Below are positions 33,328-41,819 of a stretch of DNA of 46,403 nt, piece by piece (positions within the stretch are counted from its first letter, which is position 1; the number at the start of each line of letters is the position of its first letter). Source of the stretch: Opitutia bacterium (GTDB taxonomy: Bacteria; Verrucomicrobiota; Verrucomicrobiia; Opitutales; Opitutaceae); contig CANJIU010000082.1 in assembly GCA_947474365.1 (NCBI GenBank), forward strand, positions 1 to 46,403, given 5' to 3'. A program made the position numbers and the translations under genes. A model generated the notes under the pieces. It was not told where the DNA came from. It made no database searches and saw nothing but the letters and a program-made list of their open reading frames with translations.

Positions 33328-35361
33328 TCACCGGTCGAGGCCGACTTTTTTCAGCATCGCCTGGAAGCGCGGCAGGTGGCGCACGCCGTCATAACCCGGA
33401 TCAACTTTCAGGTTCCAACATGTGCCATCCTGATCTTCGATGCACTTTTCCAACCAGTCCATGGCCTTCTCATTTTCGCCCAGCCCGAGATAAATCCCGA
33501 CACGGGGTCCCGGCGAAACATAGCGCCCCTTGGCCAGCTCGTCCAAATCACTCAGCAGCTGGTTCGCTTTCGCGCGCTCGCCGGTGGCGGCATAGACATA
33601 GCCGACCGATCCATCCCACCACGGAACAGGATCGAGCGACTTTACTTTTTGAAACATCGCCAACGCCCCCGCCAGATCCTGTTTCCAGACGAGGCACCAC
33701 CCCAAATTGGCATAGGCGGTGGCAAAACCTTGATCCAGCTCGATCGCCTTGCGAGCTTCGGCGCTGGCTTCATCGAAGCGGCGGGCGTGGTAGAGCCACC
33801 ACGCGCGGTCGACCCTAAACAACGGGGACAGCGGATCCAGTTCGACCGCCTGATTCGAATGTTGGAGGGCCTCGTCGAACTTTCCGTGGATCGTCAAAAG
33901 CCAGGCCAGTTGATCGTGCGCCAGCGCGAGCTTGGGATTCAACTCCAGCGCCCGCCTGATTCCCCGTTCCCCGCCCCGCCAGTCGCTCTGGTCGGCCAGT
34001 GCGAGCCCCAGGGAGAAATGCGCTTCCGCCAGATCGGGTTCAACCTTGAGCGCCTTTTCCGCCAATTCCTTCTGTCGGGCCCAAGCCTCGCGGCCGGCAA
34101 TCAGATTTCCACCGAAAAAACCGAGATTGTCGGCCAGCCCGCAATAGGCCAGGGCGTAGTCCGGATCCAGCTTGATGGCCTCATTGAAATACCGGTCGGC
34201 GCTGGTGGAGCTGGAAAAATTGCCCCTTGCGAAGTGGTAACGTCCCAGCAGGTACAGCCGGTGCGCCTCCGGATTCACCGTCGCCCGTTTCGTCAGCACG
34301 CGAGACTCCTCCACTCCGAGCGTCACCCGCAGGGCCTTCACCACCTGCAGCGAAACCTCCTCCTGGATCGCAAGCAGATCGGTCATCTCGCGGTCGTAGG
34401 TTTCGGACCAGAGGTGGTAACCGTCGGCGACGTTGATAAGCTGAGCGGTGATGCGGAGCTTGTTGCCGGTCTTGCGTACGCTGCCTTCGAGCACGGTGCC
34501 CACATGCAGTTTCTCCCCCACCTTGCGGAAGATGTCCTCGTCGGTGCGGCCCTTGAAGGCGAAGGACGAACTGCGCCCCGGCACGCGCAACCCTTTCACC
34601 TTGGCGAGCACGTTGAGCAGTTCTTCCGTCATGCCGTCGCCGAGGTATTCGTCACCCTTGTCGGCGCCGAGGTTGACGAACGGCAGCACCGCGATGGATT
34701 TTTCCGCAGTCTTTTCCGCCAGCGGCGCGCGCGTCCCCACACCGGCACGGTCCGAACGCCACCACCACCCTCCGCCGAGCGAAATGACCAAAACAACGGC
34801 CGCGATCCACACCGCCGCCGGGATGCGGCGATCCGCCCCGCGAGCGTGCGACATCGGCGGCGTCACGTCCGCTTTCCGGGGAACGGCCGGCGAGGACGCC
34901 GGCGCACCTCGGACCGGGGCCAGCAACCGCGCGACATGCTCGCAGAACTGCGGCGTGGACGCTCCCTCCGCGAGCCGCGTCCACTGCACCGCTTTGAACT
35001 CCACCGGCACATCGGCCTCCGCGTCGCGCGTCGCATCAATCACGACCGGAAACAAAAACGCCGTGCGTTCCGACATCATGTGCGAGCGCTGCGCCGCCAG
35101 CCGCCATTCAAGGCGGAAGTAGCCCTCACGGCGCGCCTGGGTAGTTGCGGAGAGCACCGGCACGAACAGCGCGCACGAGGCGATCTGGTGGCGAATCTTC
35201 GCGTCCCACGCATCGCCGCCGACGAGTTCGTTCTGGTCGAACCACACTTCCACCCCGGCGGCGCGCAGGGCCCCGGCGACGCGCTGCACTGCCGCTGAAT
35301 CCTCCCGCGCATAGCTGAGGAAGACGGCGCCGGAACTGGATGTGGTGGGGGAGACGGACAC
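33328..35361 (-). CDS. Membrane TIR-TolB-TPR protein
   Basis: A 677-residue protein starting at GTG 35361. Domain order: TIR (about 11-150, VFLSYAREDSAAVQRVAGAL; candidate catalytic Glu85 in YFRLEWRLAAQ), a flexible linker, one membrane helix (about 181-200, AAVWIAAVVLVISLGGGWWW), a TolB/FlgO-like domain (about 220-370, SIAVLPFVNLGADKGDEYLG...) and a long TPR array (375-650). The TolB-TPR half is common in adenylate cyclase-like and kinase-like signalling proteins; a TIR domain in the effector position is less usual. TIR domains can cleave NAD+ or build protein assemblies. It is alone, with no obvious defence partner such as a nuclease or a ThsA-like gene, and converges with lhgO. Confidence 0.93.
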   Translation of the reverse strand: MSVSPTTSSSGAVFLSYAREDSAAVQRVAGALRAAGVEVWFDQNELVGGDAWDAKIRHQIASCALFVPVLSATTQARREGYFRLEWRLAAQRSHMMSERTAFLFPVVIDATRDAEADVPVEFKAVQWTRLAEGASTPQFCEHVARLLAPVRGAPASSPAVPRKADVTPPMSHARGADRRIPAAVWIAAVVLVISLGGGWWWRSDRAGVGTRAPLAEKTAEKSIAVLPFVNLGADKGDEYLGDGMTEELLNVLAKVKGLRVPGRSSSFAFKGRTDEDIFRKVGEKLHVGTVLEGSVRKTGNKLRITAQLINVADGYHLWSETYDREMTDLLAIQEEVSLQVVKALRVTLGVEESRVLTKRATVNPEAHRLYLLGRYHFARGNFSSSTSADRYFNEAIKLDPDYALAYCGLADNLGFFGGNLIAGREAWARQKELAEKALKVEPDLAEAHFSLGLALADQSDWRGGERGIRRALELNPKLALAHDQLAWLLTIHGKFDEALQHSNQAVELDPLSPLFRVDRAWWLYHARRFDEASAEARKAIELDQGFATAYANLGWCLVWKQDLAGALAMFQKVKSLDPVPWWDGSVGYVYAATGERAKANQLLSDLDELAKGRYVSPGPRVGIYLGLGENEKAMDWLEKCIEDQDGTCWNLKVDPGYDGVRHLPRFQAMLKKVGLDR

Positions 35362-35464
35362 GCGCAGGCGGGAGTTCGCGCGAAACGTGGCAACCCCACC
35401 GCGCAGTGACGAGGAGAAATGCGGGGCGGGACCTCCGCTGACGCGGAATCCGTTTTTCAGATCG

Positions 35465-37336
35465 TCAATTCTCTCCGAGCCGGCAGCGCCTCAGATGCGT
35501 GCGGTCGCCGTAGTAGAGCACGGCGTCGGTCGTGACGAAAAACCCGTGCGCCCGCGCCAGCGAAGGATCCCGGCCCATCACGCGCACGCCGTGGTCAGTC
35601 GGATCCAGGGCGAAAATCGCGTCGTCGCCGATGCCATAGATTAATCCGCGGACACCGACCGGCGCGTCCGACAGCCCCGGAAAGCGAATCGTTTTCACCG
35701 GAAGGTCACCCGTGAACACCACCCGGCGCTGCTGCGGATCGAAGGCGTAATATTTTCCGGCCGCCAACCCGTAGATCAGGCCGTCGCGCGCGCGGACCAC
35801 CGCGCCGTAACTGATCGCACCGGGCACGGGCTGCGCGCGGAAAACCACCTCCTCCTTCCGGCAGTCCCAGAGAAAGACATACGCCTGCTTCTCCGTCGGG
35901 ATCGCGCTCGATCCGCCCTGGATCGACGTCGTGCAAAACAGTTCGCCCGTCTCGGGCACGGCGGCGAGGTTGACCACACTCTGGTGGGAAACGGGCTCCA
36001 ACCAAACCCGCGAGGTGAGGTCCGCGGGATTGACGCGCACAAGCGCGCCACCGAGCCGGCCCTTCGCCGGTACCGTGCCGGTGTAGATCATGCCGTCGGG
36101 CCCCTCGACCAGCTGCGTCGGACGCTCCTGTCCGGGCACCGTCACGGCGTGCCGCGGATTCCGGCCCTTCGCCACCGGCCGCGCCGGGTCGAACAGGTCG
36201 ACGCTCGCGTTCATGTAGCTGCTGAGAAACAGCCCCCGCGCGTGACTGAGCGTATCGTAAACTTGGACTTGGCCGCTCGTGAGGACGCCATAGTCGGTCG
36301 TGACACCACTGCGCGGATCAAAGGCGAACGTGTTCGCCAAAGAAAACGTGCCGCCAAAAATCCGCCCGTCGTGCTCGCAGCTCACGCTGAAAATCTGCCG
36401 CGGCGCCCCGGCGTAATCCGTGGCCACCGGCGTCGTCGTGCCCGTCGCGACGTCGGTGCGCACCAGGCGCCCTGAGGCGTCGATGTCACCGACCCGCCAC
36501 GCCCCGGCTCGTTTTCCGTCCGCGTCTTGGCGCGGCGGTTGTGTCGGGCCAACGTCAATCCCATCGCGACGGCAGCGAAATTCCGTTGCACCGGAACGAC
36601 CGTAGACGTGCCCATCCGCGGCCACCCACACCGTGGGCGCGCCCTGAGCGTCAGTCAGCGCCTCGGGGAGGATCTGTTGTTTTACCCCGGTGGCGGCATC
36701 CACGGCCCAAAGTTCACGGTGATGCAGGCCGACCGGACAATAGACGACGTTGTCGTCGCTGACCGCCGGAACCATGATATAGCTCTGCTTCCGGTCGATC
36801 GCGAGCCGGCCCAGCTGGTCGACCTTGCCGGTCCGCGGATCGCAGCGCACGAGGGTGGCGTTCGGGAACGTACCGACATAAAACCGGCCGTCGGGCCCCA
36901 CCGCGTGGCCGACCCAGTAACTGGCCGGCTTCGCAGGCACACCCAGATCCTCCAGGCTGCGCCGGCCGGGATCGTAACGGAGGAAATGACCGGGGTTGCC
37001 GGTGTAGACGTACAGCGTGCCGTCCGCCGCCTTGGTCAAACAAAGATGGCTCCGGCCGTAGGCCGTGGTGTCGACCCAACTGACCGCGCCGGTCTGCACG
37101 CTGATCCCGACGAGGGCGTTCTTCTCCGGCGTCTGGTAGGTTCCCCACGCCTGATAAGTCTCCGGCGTGTCACCGGTCACCACCTGCATCGGCAACGCGC
37201 GCACGTTCACCGGTTCCCCCAGATCCTCAATGCGCAGAGACGTCGCCGGAGCAGCGCCGCGAAGGCCGGCCGCCAGCGCGAACAGACCCGCCACCATGAG
37301 AGCGATGCGAGGAGATCCAGAATCGGGGCGCTTCAT
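35465..37336 (-). CDS. Secreted beta-propeller protein
   Basis: A 623-residue protein with a signal peptide (start at 37336, MKRPDSGSPRIALMVAGLFALAAGLRGAAP). The mature part is made of repeating four-strand blades with phrases such as DGRFYVGTFPNATLVRCDPRTGKV, DGMIYTGTVPAKGRLGGALVRV, RDGLIYGLAAGKYYAFDPQQ and AVGPDG, typical of PQQ-like or YVTN-like propellers. No catalytic motif stands out; it may bind a ligand or be a lyase-like propeller. It starts 41 bp after the sdhA stop on the same strand and could be cotranscribed, though no functional link is evident. Confidence 0.8.
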   Translation of the reverse strand: MKRPDSGSPRIALMVAGLFALAAGLRGAAPATSLRIEDLGEPVNVRALPMQVVTGDTPETYQAWGTYQTPEKNALVGISVQTGAVSWVDTTAYGRSHLCLTKAADGTLYVYTGNPGHFLRYDPGRRSLEDLGVPAKPASYWVGHAVGPDGRFYVGTFPNATLVRCDPRTGKVDQLGRLAIDRKQSYIMVPAVSDDNVVYCPVGLHHRELWAVDAATGVKQQILPEALTDAQGAPTVWVAADGHVYGRSGATEFRCRRDGIDVGPTQPPRQDADGKRAGAWRVGDIDASGRLVRTDVATGTTTPVATDYAGAPRQIFSVSCEHDGRIFGGTFSLANTFAFDPRSGVTTDYGVLTSGQVQVYDTLSHARGLFLSSYMNASVDLFDPARPVAKGRNPRHAVTVPGQERPTQLVEGPDGMIYTGTVPAKGRLGGALVRVNPADLTSRVWLEPVSHQSVVNLAAVPETGELFCTTSIQGGSSAIPTEKQAYVFLWDCRKEEVVFRAQPVPGAISYGAVVRARDGLIYGLAAGKYYAFDPQQRRVVFTGDLPVKTIRFPGLSDAPVGVRGLIYGIGDDAIFALDPTDHGVRVMGRDPSLARAHGFFVTTDAVLYYGDRTHLRRCRLGEN

Positions 37337-37377
37337 CGCGGCGAAATTTCGTGAAGATTCACCCACGCTGCCACCCA

Positions 37378-39069
37378 CTACGGCCGCAGTCGGTCGAGCT
37401 TCACCGGTTCCGTCCAACTCTTCACAGCCGTGCCGTCGCGGCGGAGGCAGAGGTTGCACAGCCAGCGCGAATTGTCGGCCTGCTCGAAATCGGAGCGGTG
37501 ATGAGCGCCGCGGCTCTCCTCGCGCCCGAGCGCGTTGCGCGCAATCAGATCGGATGCGGTCAGCAGATTGCGCAGATCGAGCGCCTGCTGCCAACCAAGG
37601 TTGAAAAGCCGTCCGCCCGGCGCCGCGGCGTCGGCGGCCCGCTGGCGCAACACGGCAATCTCAGCCAGGGCGGTGGTCAGATCCGGACCGTTGCGGACAA
37701 TCCCAACCTTGCCCCACATCAGCTGGCCAAGTTCCTCGCGCAGCAGAAACGGATTTTCTCCGCCCGCACGTTCGAGAAACCGGTCGGCGACTGCGCGGGC
37801 TGAGGCAATTTGATCACGGTGCGGATCGTCAAGGCGGGCGGCCTTCACCCAATCCGCGACGTGGTCCCCCACCCTGGCGCCGAACACGGTCGATTCGGCA
37901 ACGCCGTTTCCGCCGAGGCGATTGGCACCATGGACTCCGCTGGAATCCTCGCCCGCGGCAAACAGCCCCTCGAGATTGGTGTGGCCGTCGCGGTTGATCC
38001 GGATGCCCCCCATGTTGAAATGCGCCGTCGGGGCGACCTCCACCCGCTCCCGCGCGAGATCGTAGCCGATGCGCAGGCAACGGTCGCGCATGCCGGTGAA
38101 GTTCTTTTCCACGAACTCCGCGCCAAGATGCGTGACGTCGATGTGCACGCCGCCGTTTTCGGTGCCGCGTCCCGCCATGATTTCCACGTAGGCCGCGCGG
38201 GAAACCCGGTCGCGCGTCGAACGCTCCATCTTTTCCGGATCGTAGCGCTCCATATAGCGTTCGCCCTTGCCGTTGAAAAGATGCGCCCCGGCCCCGCGCA
38301 GACCTTCCTCCAACAGCGCGCCATTCAACCGCGAACCGGGAACGACCAGACCCGTCGGATGAAACTGGACCATCTCCATATCCATCAGGTGCGCGCCTGC
38401 CCGAAACGCCATCGCGATGCCATCGGCCGCTTTTTCCTGAGCGCACGCGGAACGCTGATACATGAGCGGGCCCGCACCGGTCGCGAGGATCACCGCCTTG
38501 CTTTTCACGGTGATAAATTTTCCCGATTGGATGTCGAGCAACTCGGCGCCGACCACCCGGCTACCGTCGGCGGAGAGGAGAAGTTCGAGACCGCGGGTAT
38601 TTTCCAGGCAAGGGATCCCACAGGCAAAAACCTGATCGCGCAGCCGCGACATAATCTCGATGCCGGTCAAGTCCCCGACATGGACGGTGCGGTCGGAGGA
38701 CTGCCCGGCAAACGCCTTCTGGTGGATGCGTCCGTCGGGCGCGCGATCGAACAGGCACCCAATCCGGTTCTCCAATTCGCGCACAATGCGGGGCGCGTCT
38801 TCGACCAGCGTCCAAGCGAGTTCCTGATTGTTGAGGAAGCCGCCACCACGGACGGTATCCTCGAAATGCGCCTGGACGGAGTCCGTGGCCGCGAGCGCCA
38901 CATTGTAACCGCCCTGCACCATGCGGGTGCAGCCGCTCTTGCCCAGCATGCCCTTGGAAACCAGCAGCACTTTCTGGCCGGGGTCGCGCCAATACGCGTG
39001 GAGCGCCGCCATCAGACCGGCGCCACCCGTGCCCAGAATCAAGATATCGGTCGTAATCGCGTCGGACAT
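37378..39069 (-). CDS. sdhA: Succinate dehydrogenase/fumarate reductase flavoprotein
   Basis: A 563-residue flavoprotein. The start at 39069 gives FAD motif ILGTGGAGLMAA (GTGGAG 13-18). Active-site parts are present: QFHPTGL, STRDRVSRAAY with the catalytic Arg, TAHFNMGGIRIN, and GEDSSGVHGANRLGGNGVAE. The residue that carries covalent FAD in typical SdhA/FrdA (His in SHTVxAQGG) is replaced: here it reads SGCTRMVQGG, with Cys47 at that position. The enzyme therefore probably binds FAD non-covalently, as thiol:fumarate reductase and L-aspartate oxidase do. It is 20 bp after sdhB, and both are divergent from the fumarase and anchor genes. Direction of catalysis cannot be read from sequence. Confidence 0.92.
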   Translation of the reverse strand: MSDAITTDILILGTGGAGLMAALHAYWRDPGQKVLLVSKGMLGKSGCTRMVQGGYNVALAATDSVQAHFEDTVRGGGFLNNQELAWTLVEDAPRIVRELENRIGCLFDRAPDGRIHQKAFAGQSSDRTVHVGDLTGIEIMSRLRDQVFACGIPCLENTRGLELLLSADGSRVVGAELLDIQSGKFITVKSKAVILATGAGPLMYQRSACAQEKAADGIAMAFRAGAHLMDMEMVQFHPTGLVVPGSRLNGALLEEGLRGAGAHLFNGKGERYMERYDPEKMERSTRDRVSRAAYVEIMAGRGTENGGVHIDVTHLGAEFVEKNFTGMRDRCLRIGYDLARERVEVAPTAHFNMGGIRINRDGHTNLEGLFAAGEDSSGVHGANRLGGNGVAESTVFGARVGDHVADWVKAARLDDPHRDQIASARAVADRFLERAGGENPFLLREELGQLMWGKVGIVRNGPDLTTALAEIAVLRQRAADAAAPGGRLFNLGWQQALDLRNLLTASDLIARNALGREESRGAHHRSDFEQADNSRWLCNLCLRRDGTAVKSWTEPVKLDRLRP

Positions 39070-39089
39070 GTCGGTCGGAAACGTTTCCG

Positions 39090-39845
39090 TCAGCCCCGCG
39101 ACGGTTTCGCACCGAAGATCCTGCCCCACATGCCACGGAACTGGTCGAGAACCGCGAGCCGCTTCAGACGCTCGATCGACTGGGTGGGCGAGATCCCCCG
39201 CGGGCACACCTCACGGCAATTTCCCAGCGTGCGGCACCCAAAGGCGCCTTCCTCGCTGGCAACCACGTCCATCCGGTCCTGGCTCCGGCCGTCGCGCGGA
39301 TCGACCATCACGGTCAGCGCCCGGTGCAACGCCATCGGGCCGGCGTAGCGAGGCTTCAGGGTGACGGCGGTACAGGAGGAATAACACGCGCCGCAGTCGA
39401 TGCACTGCGGTTGGTGATTGAGCGCCTTGCCTTCGGGACTCTCGTGCGGGATCGGATAAAACGCATCGGGATTGAGGTCCGCCCGCGGAGTGAAGTGGGG
39501 CTGCGTTTTTTTATAGGCGGAAAAAAACGGCGCGAGATCGACCGCGAGATCGCGCACCATGGGCAGATTGCGCAGCGGCTCGATCTTCAGTTCGGGGCCC
39601 ACGGCCTTGACGAGCGTGCTGCAGGCGAGTTGCTCGCGACCGTTCACGACCATCGCACAGGAGCCGCACATCCCGACCCGGCAGGAAAACCGAAACGCCA
39701 GATCCGGCGCGGGACCCCTTTGCAGGGCGAACAGCGCGTCGAGCACGCTGGCCCGCTCGCCCACCTCGACGCGGTGCGTCTCCAGGCGCGGCTTCGCCTC
39801 GGTTTGGGGCGTAAATCGTTGGACGCTGAGGGAAACATTCAGCAC
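39090..39845 (-). CDS. sdhB: Succinate dehydrogenase/fumarate reductase iron-sulfur subunit
   Basis: A 251-residue protein starting at GTG 39845. The N-terminal [2Fe-2S] plant-type domain has CRVGMCGSC and a fourth Cys in REQLAC. The C-terminal part has CIDCGACYSSC for the [4Fe-4S] cluster and the later CRTLGNCREVCP for the [3Fe-4S] cluster. The Cys after YSS is followed by Thr instead of the usual Pro. The protein carries electrons between the flavoprotein and the membrane anchor. The upstream gap of 114 bp to the fumarase start holds the divergent promoters. Confidence 0.93.
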   Translation of the reverse strand: MLNVSLSVQRFTPQTEAKPRLETHRVEVGERASVLDALFALQRGPAPDLAFRFSCRVGMCGSCAMVVNGREQLACSTLVKAVGPELKIEPLRNLPMVRDLAVDLAPFFSAYKKTQPHFTPRADLNPDAFYPIPHESPEGKALNHQPQCIDCGACYSSCTAVTLKPRYAGPMALHRALTVMVDPRDGRSQDRMDVVASEEGAFGCRTLGNCREVCPRGISPTQSIERLKRLAVLDQFRGMWGRIFGAKPSRG

Positions 39846-39959
39846 GGGCGAACCGTGTGGTGCGCCGAAACCCGAGGCAAACTTTTAGACGGCCGCCAGC
39901 GCGCGAAAAAAACATGGCGACATTTTTTCCGCACCTGTAACGCTTTCCTGTCCCCGCCC
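39846..39959. promoter_or_regulatory. Divergent promoter between sdhBA and fumarase genes
   Basis: This 114-bp gap serves both operons. It contains an imperfect dyad, GCGAAAAAAACATG (39903-39916) and GACATTTTTTCCGC (39919-39932), that could be an operator or the AT-rich promoter core. I see no FNR-type TTGAT-N4-ATCAA box. Purine-rich TCCTGTCCCCGCCC precedes the fumarase start, without a good ribosome site. Confidence 0.45.
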
Positions 39960-40847
39960 ATGGAAGTCCCCGACACCTTTTACCAATTGGTCGAGACCGC
40001 CTGCCGCGATCTCTACATCAAATCGCTGAAGGAGATCCCGCCCGACATCGTCGCGGCCATCCAACGCGCGGCGGAGACCGAGACCAAGGAGGTCGCAAAG
40101 CGGATCTTTTCTCATTACCTGCAGTCGATCGCACTGGGCCGAGAAAAGAACATGATGGTCTGCCAGGACACCGGCATTCCGATCTATTGGGTGGAAATCG
40201 GCGGCAACCTCCGGCTCGACGGAGCCAAGCTGTCAGACGCCATCGTTCGCGGCACCGAGCGCGCCACCCGCGAGCATCCGTTGCGCTCGAGCATCGTCTC
40301 GCCACTGCGGCGGGAAAACCGCCAGACCAATACCGGCGAGCGCATCCCGATCATCCATTACGATTTCGTCCGCGACTCCGACGTCCTCGACATTCTGTTC
40401 ATGCCCAAGGGCTCGGGCTCGGAGAACATGTCCTTTATGAAAATGCTCGTGCCCGCCGACGGCATCAACGGCATCAAACGCTTCGTGCTCGAGCAGGTGG
40501 TCGGCGCGGGACCCAAGCCGTGTCCCCCCACCATCGTCGGTGTCGGCATCGGCGGATCGTCGGACCTGTGCATGACCCTCGCCAAGAAGGCCACCACCCG
40601 CCCGCTCGGCTCGCGCAACCCCGATCCGGAAATCGCCGCCTTGGAATTGGAACTGTTCGAAGCGATCAATCAGACGGGCATTGGACCGCAAGGCCTTGGC
40701 GGCAACACGACCGCGCTCGCGGTGCACATCGAGTCCGCGTGGACCCACATCACCTGCAATCCCGTCGCAGTGAACATGCAATGCTGGCGAGCCGAACGCC
40801 GCCGCGCGCGCCTCTGGGCCGACGGTCGCGTGGAGGAGGGTTTCTAA
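39960..40847 (+). CDS. Class I fumarase / hydrolyase alpha subunit
   Basis: A 295-residue protein starting at ATG 39960. It belongs to the [4Fe-4S] class I fumarate hydratase / tartrate dehydratase alpha family. Conserved segments: VCQDTGIP with cluster Cys68, GSGSENMSFMKMLVP, AGPKPCPPTIVGVGIGG with a second Cys, and HITCNPVAVNMQCW near the C-terminus with a third. Its gene overlaps the beta gene by one base (TAATG). Fumarate is favoured over tartrate by the neighbouring succinate dehydrogenase genes and carrier. Confidence 0.92.
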   Translation: MEVPDTFYQLVETACRDLYIKSLKEIPPDIVAAIQRAAETETKEVAKRIFSHYLQSIALGREKNMMVCQDTGIPIYWVEIGGNLRLDGAKLSDAIVRGTERATREHPLRSSIVSPLRRENRQTNTGERIPIIHYDFVRDSDVLDILFMPKGSGSENMSFMKMLVPADGINGIKRFVLEQVVGAGPKPCPPTIVGVGIGGSSDLCMTLAKKATTRPLGSRNPDPEIAALELELFEAINQTGIGPQGLGGNTTALAVHIESAWTHITCNPVAVNMQCWRAERRRARLWADGRVEEGF

Positions 40848-41440
40848 TGGCCGAGTTCCATTTCAAGACTCCGCTTACGGAAGACGATGTGCGCCAACTG
40901 CGCGTCGGAGACTCGGTGTTGCTCGATGGCATCGTGTTCGGCGTGCGCGACGGAAATCTCATTCGGATTTTCGACCAAAAGATCGCCCCGCCGTGCGACT
41001 GGCGAGGTGCGGCGTTGCTGCACACCGCTCCCAACGTCCGAAAACTCGGTCCCGGAAAATACGAGCCCGTGTGCGTCGGCACCACGACCTCGATGCGGAT
41101 GGATCGGTTCACCGAAGGCCTCCTCCGCGACTACGGCGTGCGCGCGATCCTCGGCAAGGGGGGCCTTTCCCAGGCGTCCGCGGCTCTGATGCAACGTTAC
41201 GGCGCAGTCTATCTCTCGGTGACCGGCGGCGCCGCGGCGATGGAGACGCTGCAAATCGAGGAAATCGAAAAGGTCTATTGGGAGGACCTCATGCCCGAAT
41301 GCATCTGGCAGTTTCGGTTCAAAGCGCTCGGACCAATGACCGTGGGCATCGACGCCCACGGGGGAAATCTCCAGCACGACGTTCAAGCGCAGGCCCAGCA
41401 GAAAACGGCCGAGTTGCTGCGCAAGATGGGAGTGACCTGA
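40847..41440 (+). CDS. Class I fumarase / hydrolyase beta subunit
   Basis: A 197-residue protein of the C-terminal class I hydrolyase domain, which completes the active site with the alpha subunit. It has FKTPLTEDDVRQLRVGDSV at the N-terminus, CVGTTTSMRMDRF and ILGKGGLSQASAALM, the family's substrate-binding features, and closes with PECIWQFRFKALGPMTVGIDAHGGNL. The usual GxPxxARDxxH segment reads CDWRGAALLHTAPNVRK, a variant. The TGATG overlap with the next gene couples it to the small membrane anchor. Confidence 0.92.
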   Translation: MAEFHFKTPLTEDDVRQLRVGDSVLLDGIVFGVRDGNLIRIFDQKIAPPCDWRGAALLHTAPNVRKLGPGKYEPVCVGTTTSMRMDRFTEGLLRDYGVRAILGKGGLSQASAALMQRYGAVYLSVTGGAAAMETLQIEEIEKVYWEDLMPECIWQFRFKALGPMTVGIDAHGGNLQHDVQAQAQQKTAELLRKMGVT

Positions 41441-41808
41441 TGGAAGCACCGGCCAAACGTTTTCAGAGCTATCGCGGCACTTGGGCCTGGCTCATTCAGC
41501 GGATCAGCGCGATCGGGCTCTTTCTTCTGATTCCGGTAAAGCTTTACACCGGCTGGGCAGCCTTGGGGCGCGTGCCCTATCCCGACTTCGCGACGCCGGC
41601 GCAAGCGGTGCATTCCGTGTCGCACCTCAGCCACCTAATCGACAGCGCGCTGCTCCTGTTCTTCCTCCTCCACGGACTTTACGGTCTGCGCATAATCCTC
41701 ATCGATCTCGGCGTCGTACGGGAGGAACGCTGGTTTTGGCGCACGCTCGGCCTGGCGATTGGGATTTTCGTCGCGGCGGTGTGGCAGGTGTACCTGAGGG
41801 CGCACTGA
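41440..41808 (+). CDS. Small cytochrome-b membrane anchor (SdhC/SdhD-like)
   Basis: A 122-residue protein with three membrane helices (about 17-40, 67-92, 100-118). His58, His62 and His65 precede the second helix, and His78 in LLHGLYGLRIILIDLG matches the conserved H-x3-GLR...D segment of succinate dehydrogenase anchors, which ligates heme b. The QRISAIGLF segment in helix 1 resembles the quinone-site region. Only one small anchor is encoded and it sits in the fumarase operon rather than with sdhBA. It could form a homodimeric anchor or work with a second subunit encoded elsewhere. Confidence 0.82.
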   Translation: MEAPAKRFQSYRGTWAWLIQRISAIGLFLLIPVKLYTGWAALGRVPYPDFATPAQAVHSVSHLSHLIDSALLLFFLLHGLYGLRIILIDLGVVREERWFWRTLGLAIGIFVAAVWQVYLRAH

Positions 41809-41819
41809 GGCCGTCGGCC

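Noticed and set aside
33376..35298. 640-codon open frame on the plus strand
   Set aside because: It mirrors the TIR-TolB-TPR gene, with no recognisable domain.
33328..35361. Complete anti-phage defence system
   Set aside because: Only the TIR protein is present. No known partner gene such as a SIR2, ThsA or cyclase gene adjoins it, so defence remains a hypothesis.
37810..39348. 512-codon plus-strand frame over sdhA
   Set aside because: It is antisense to a well-supported flavoprotein gene.
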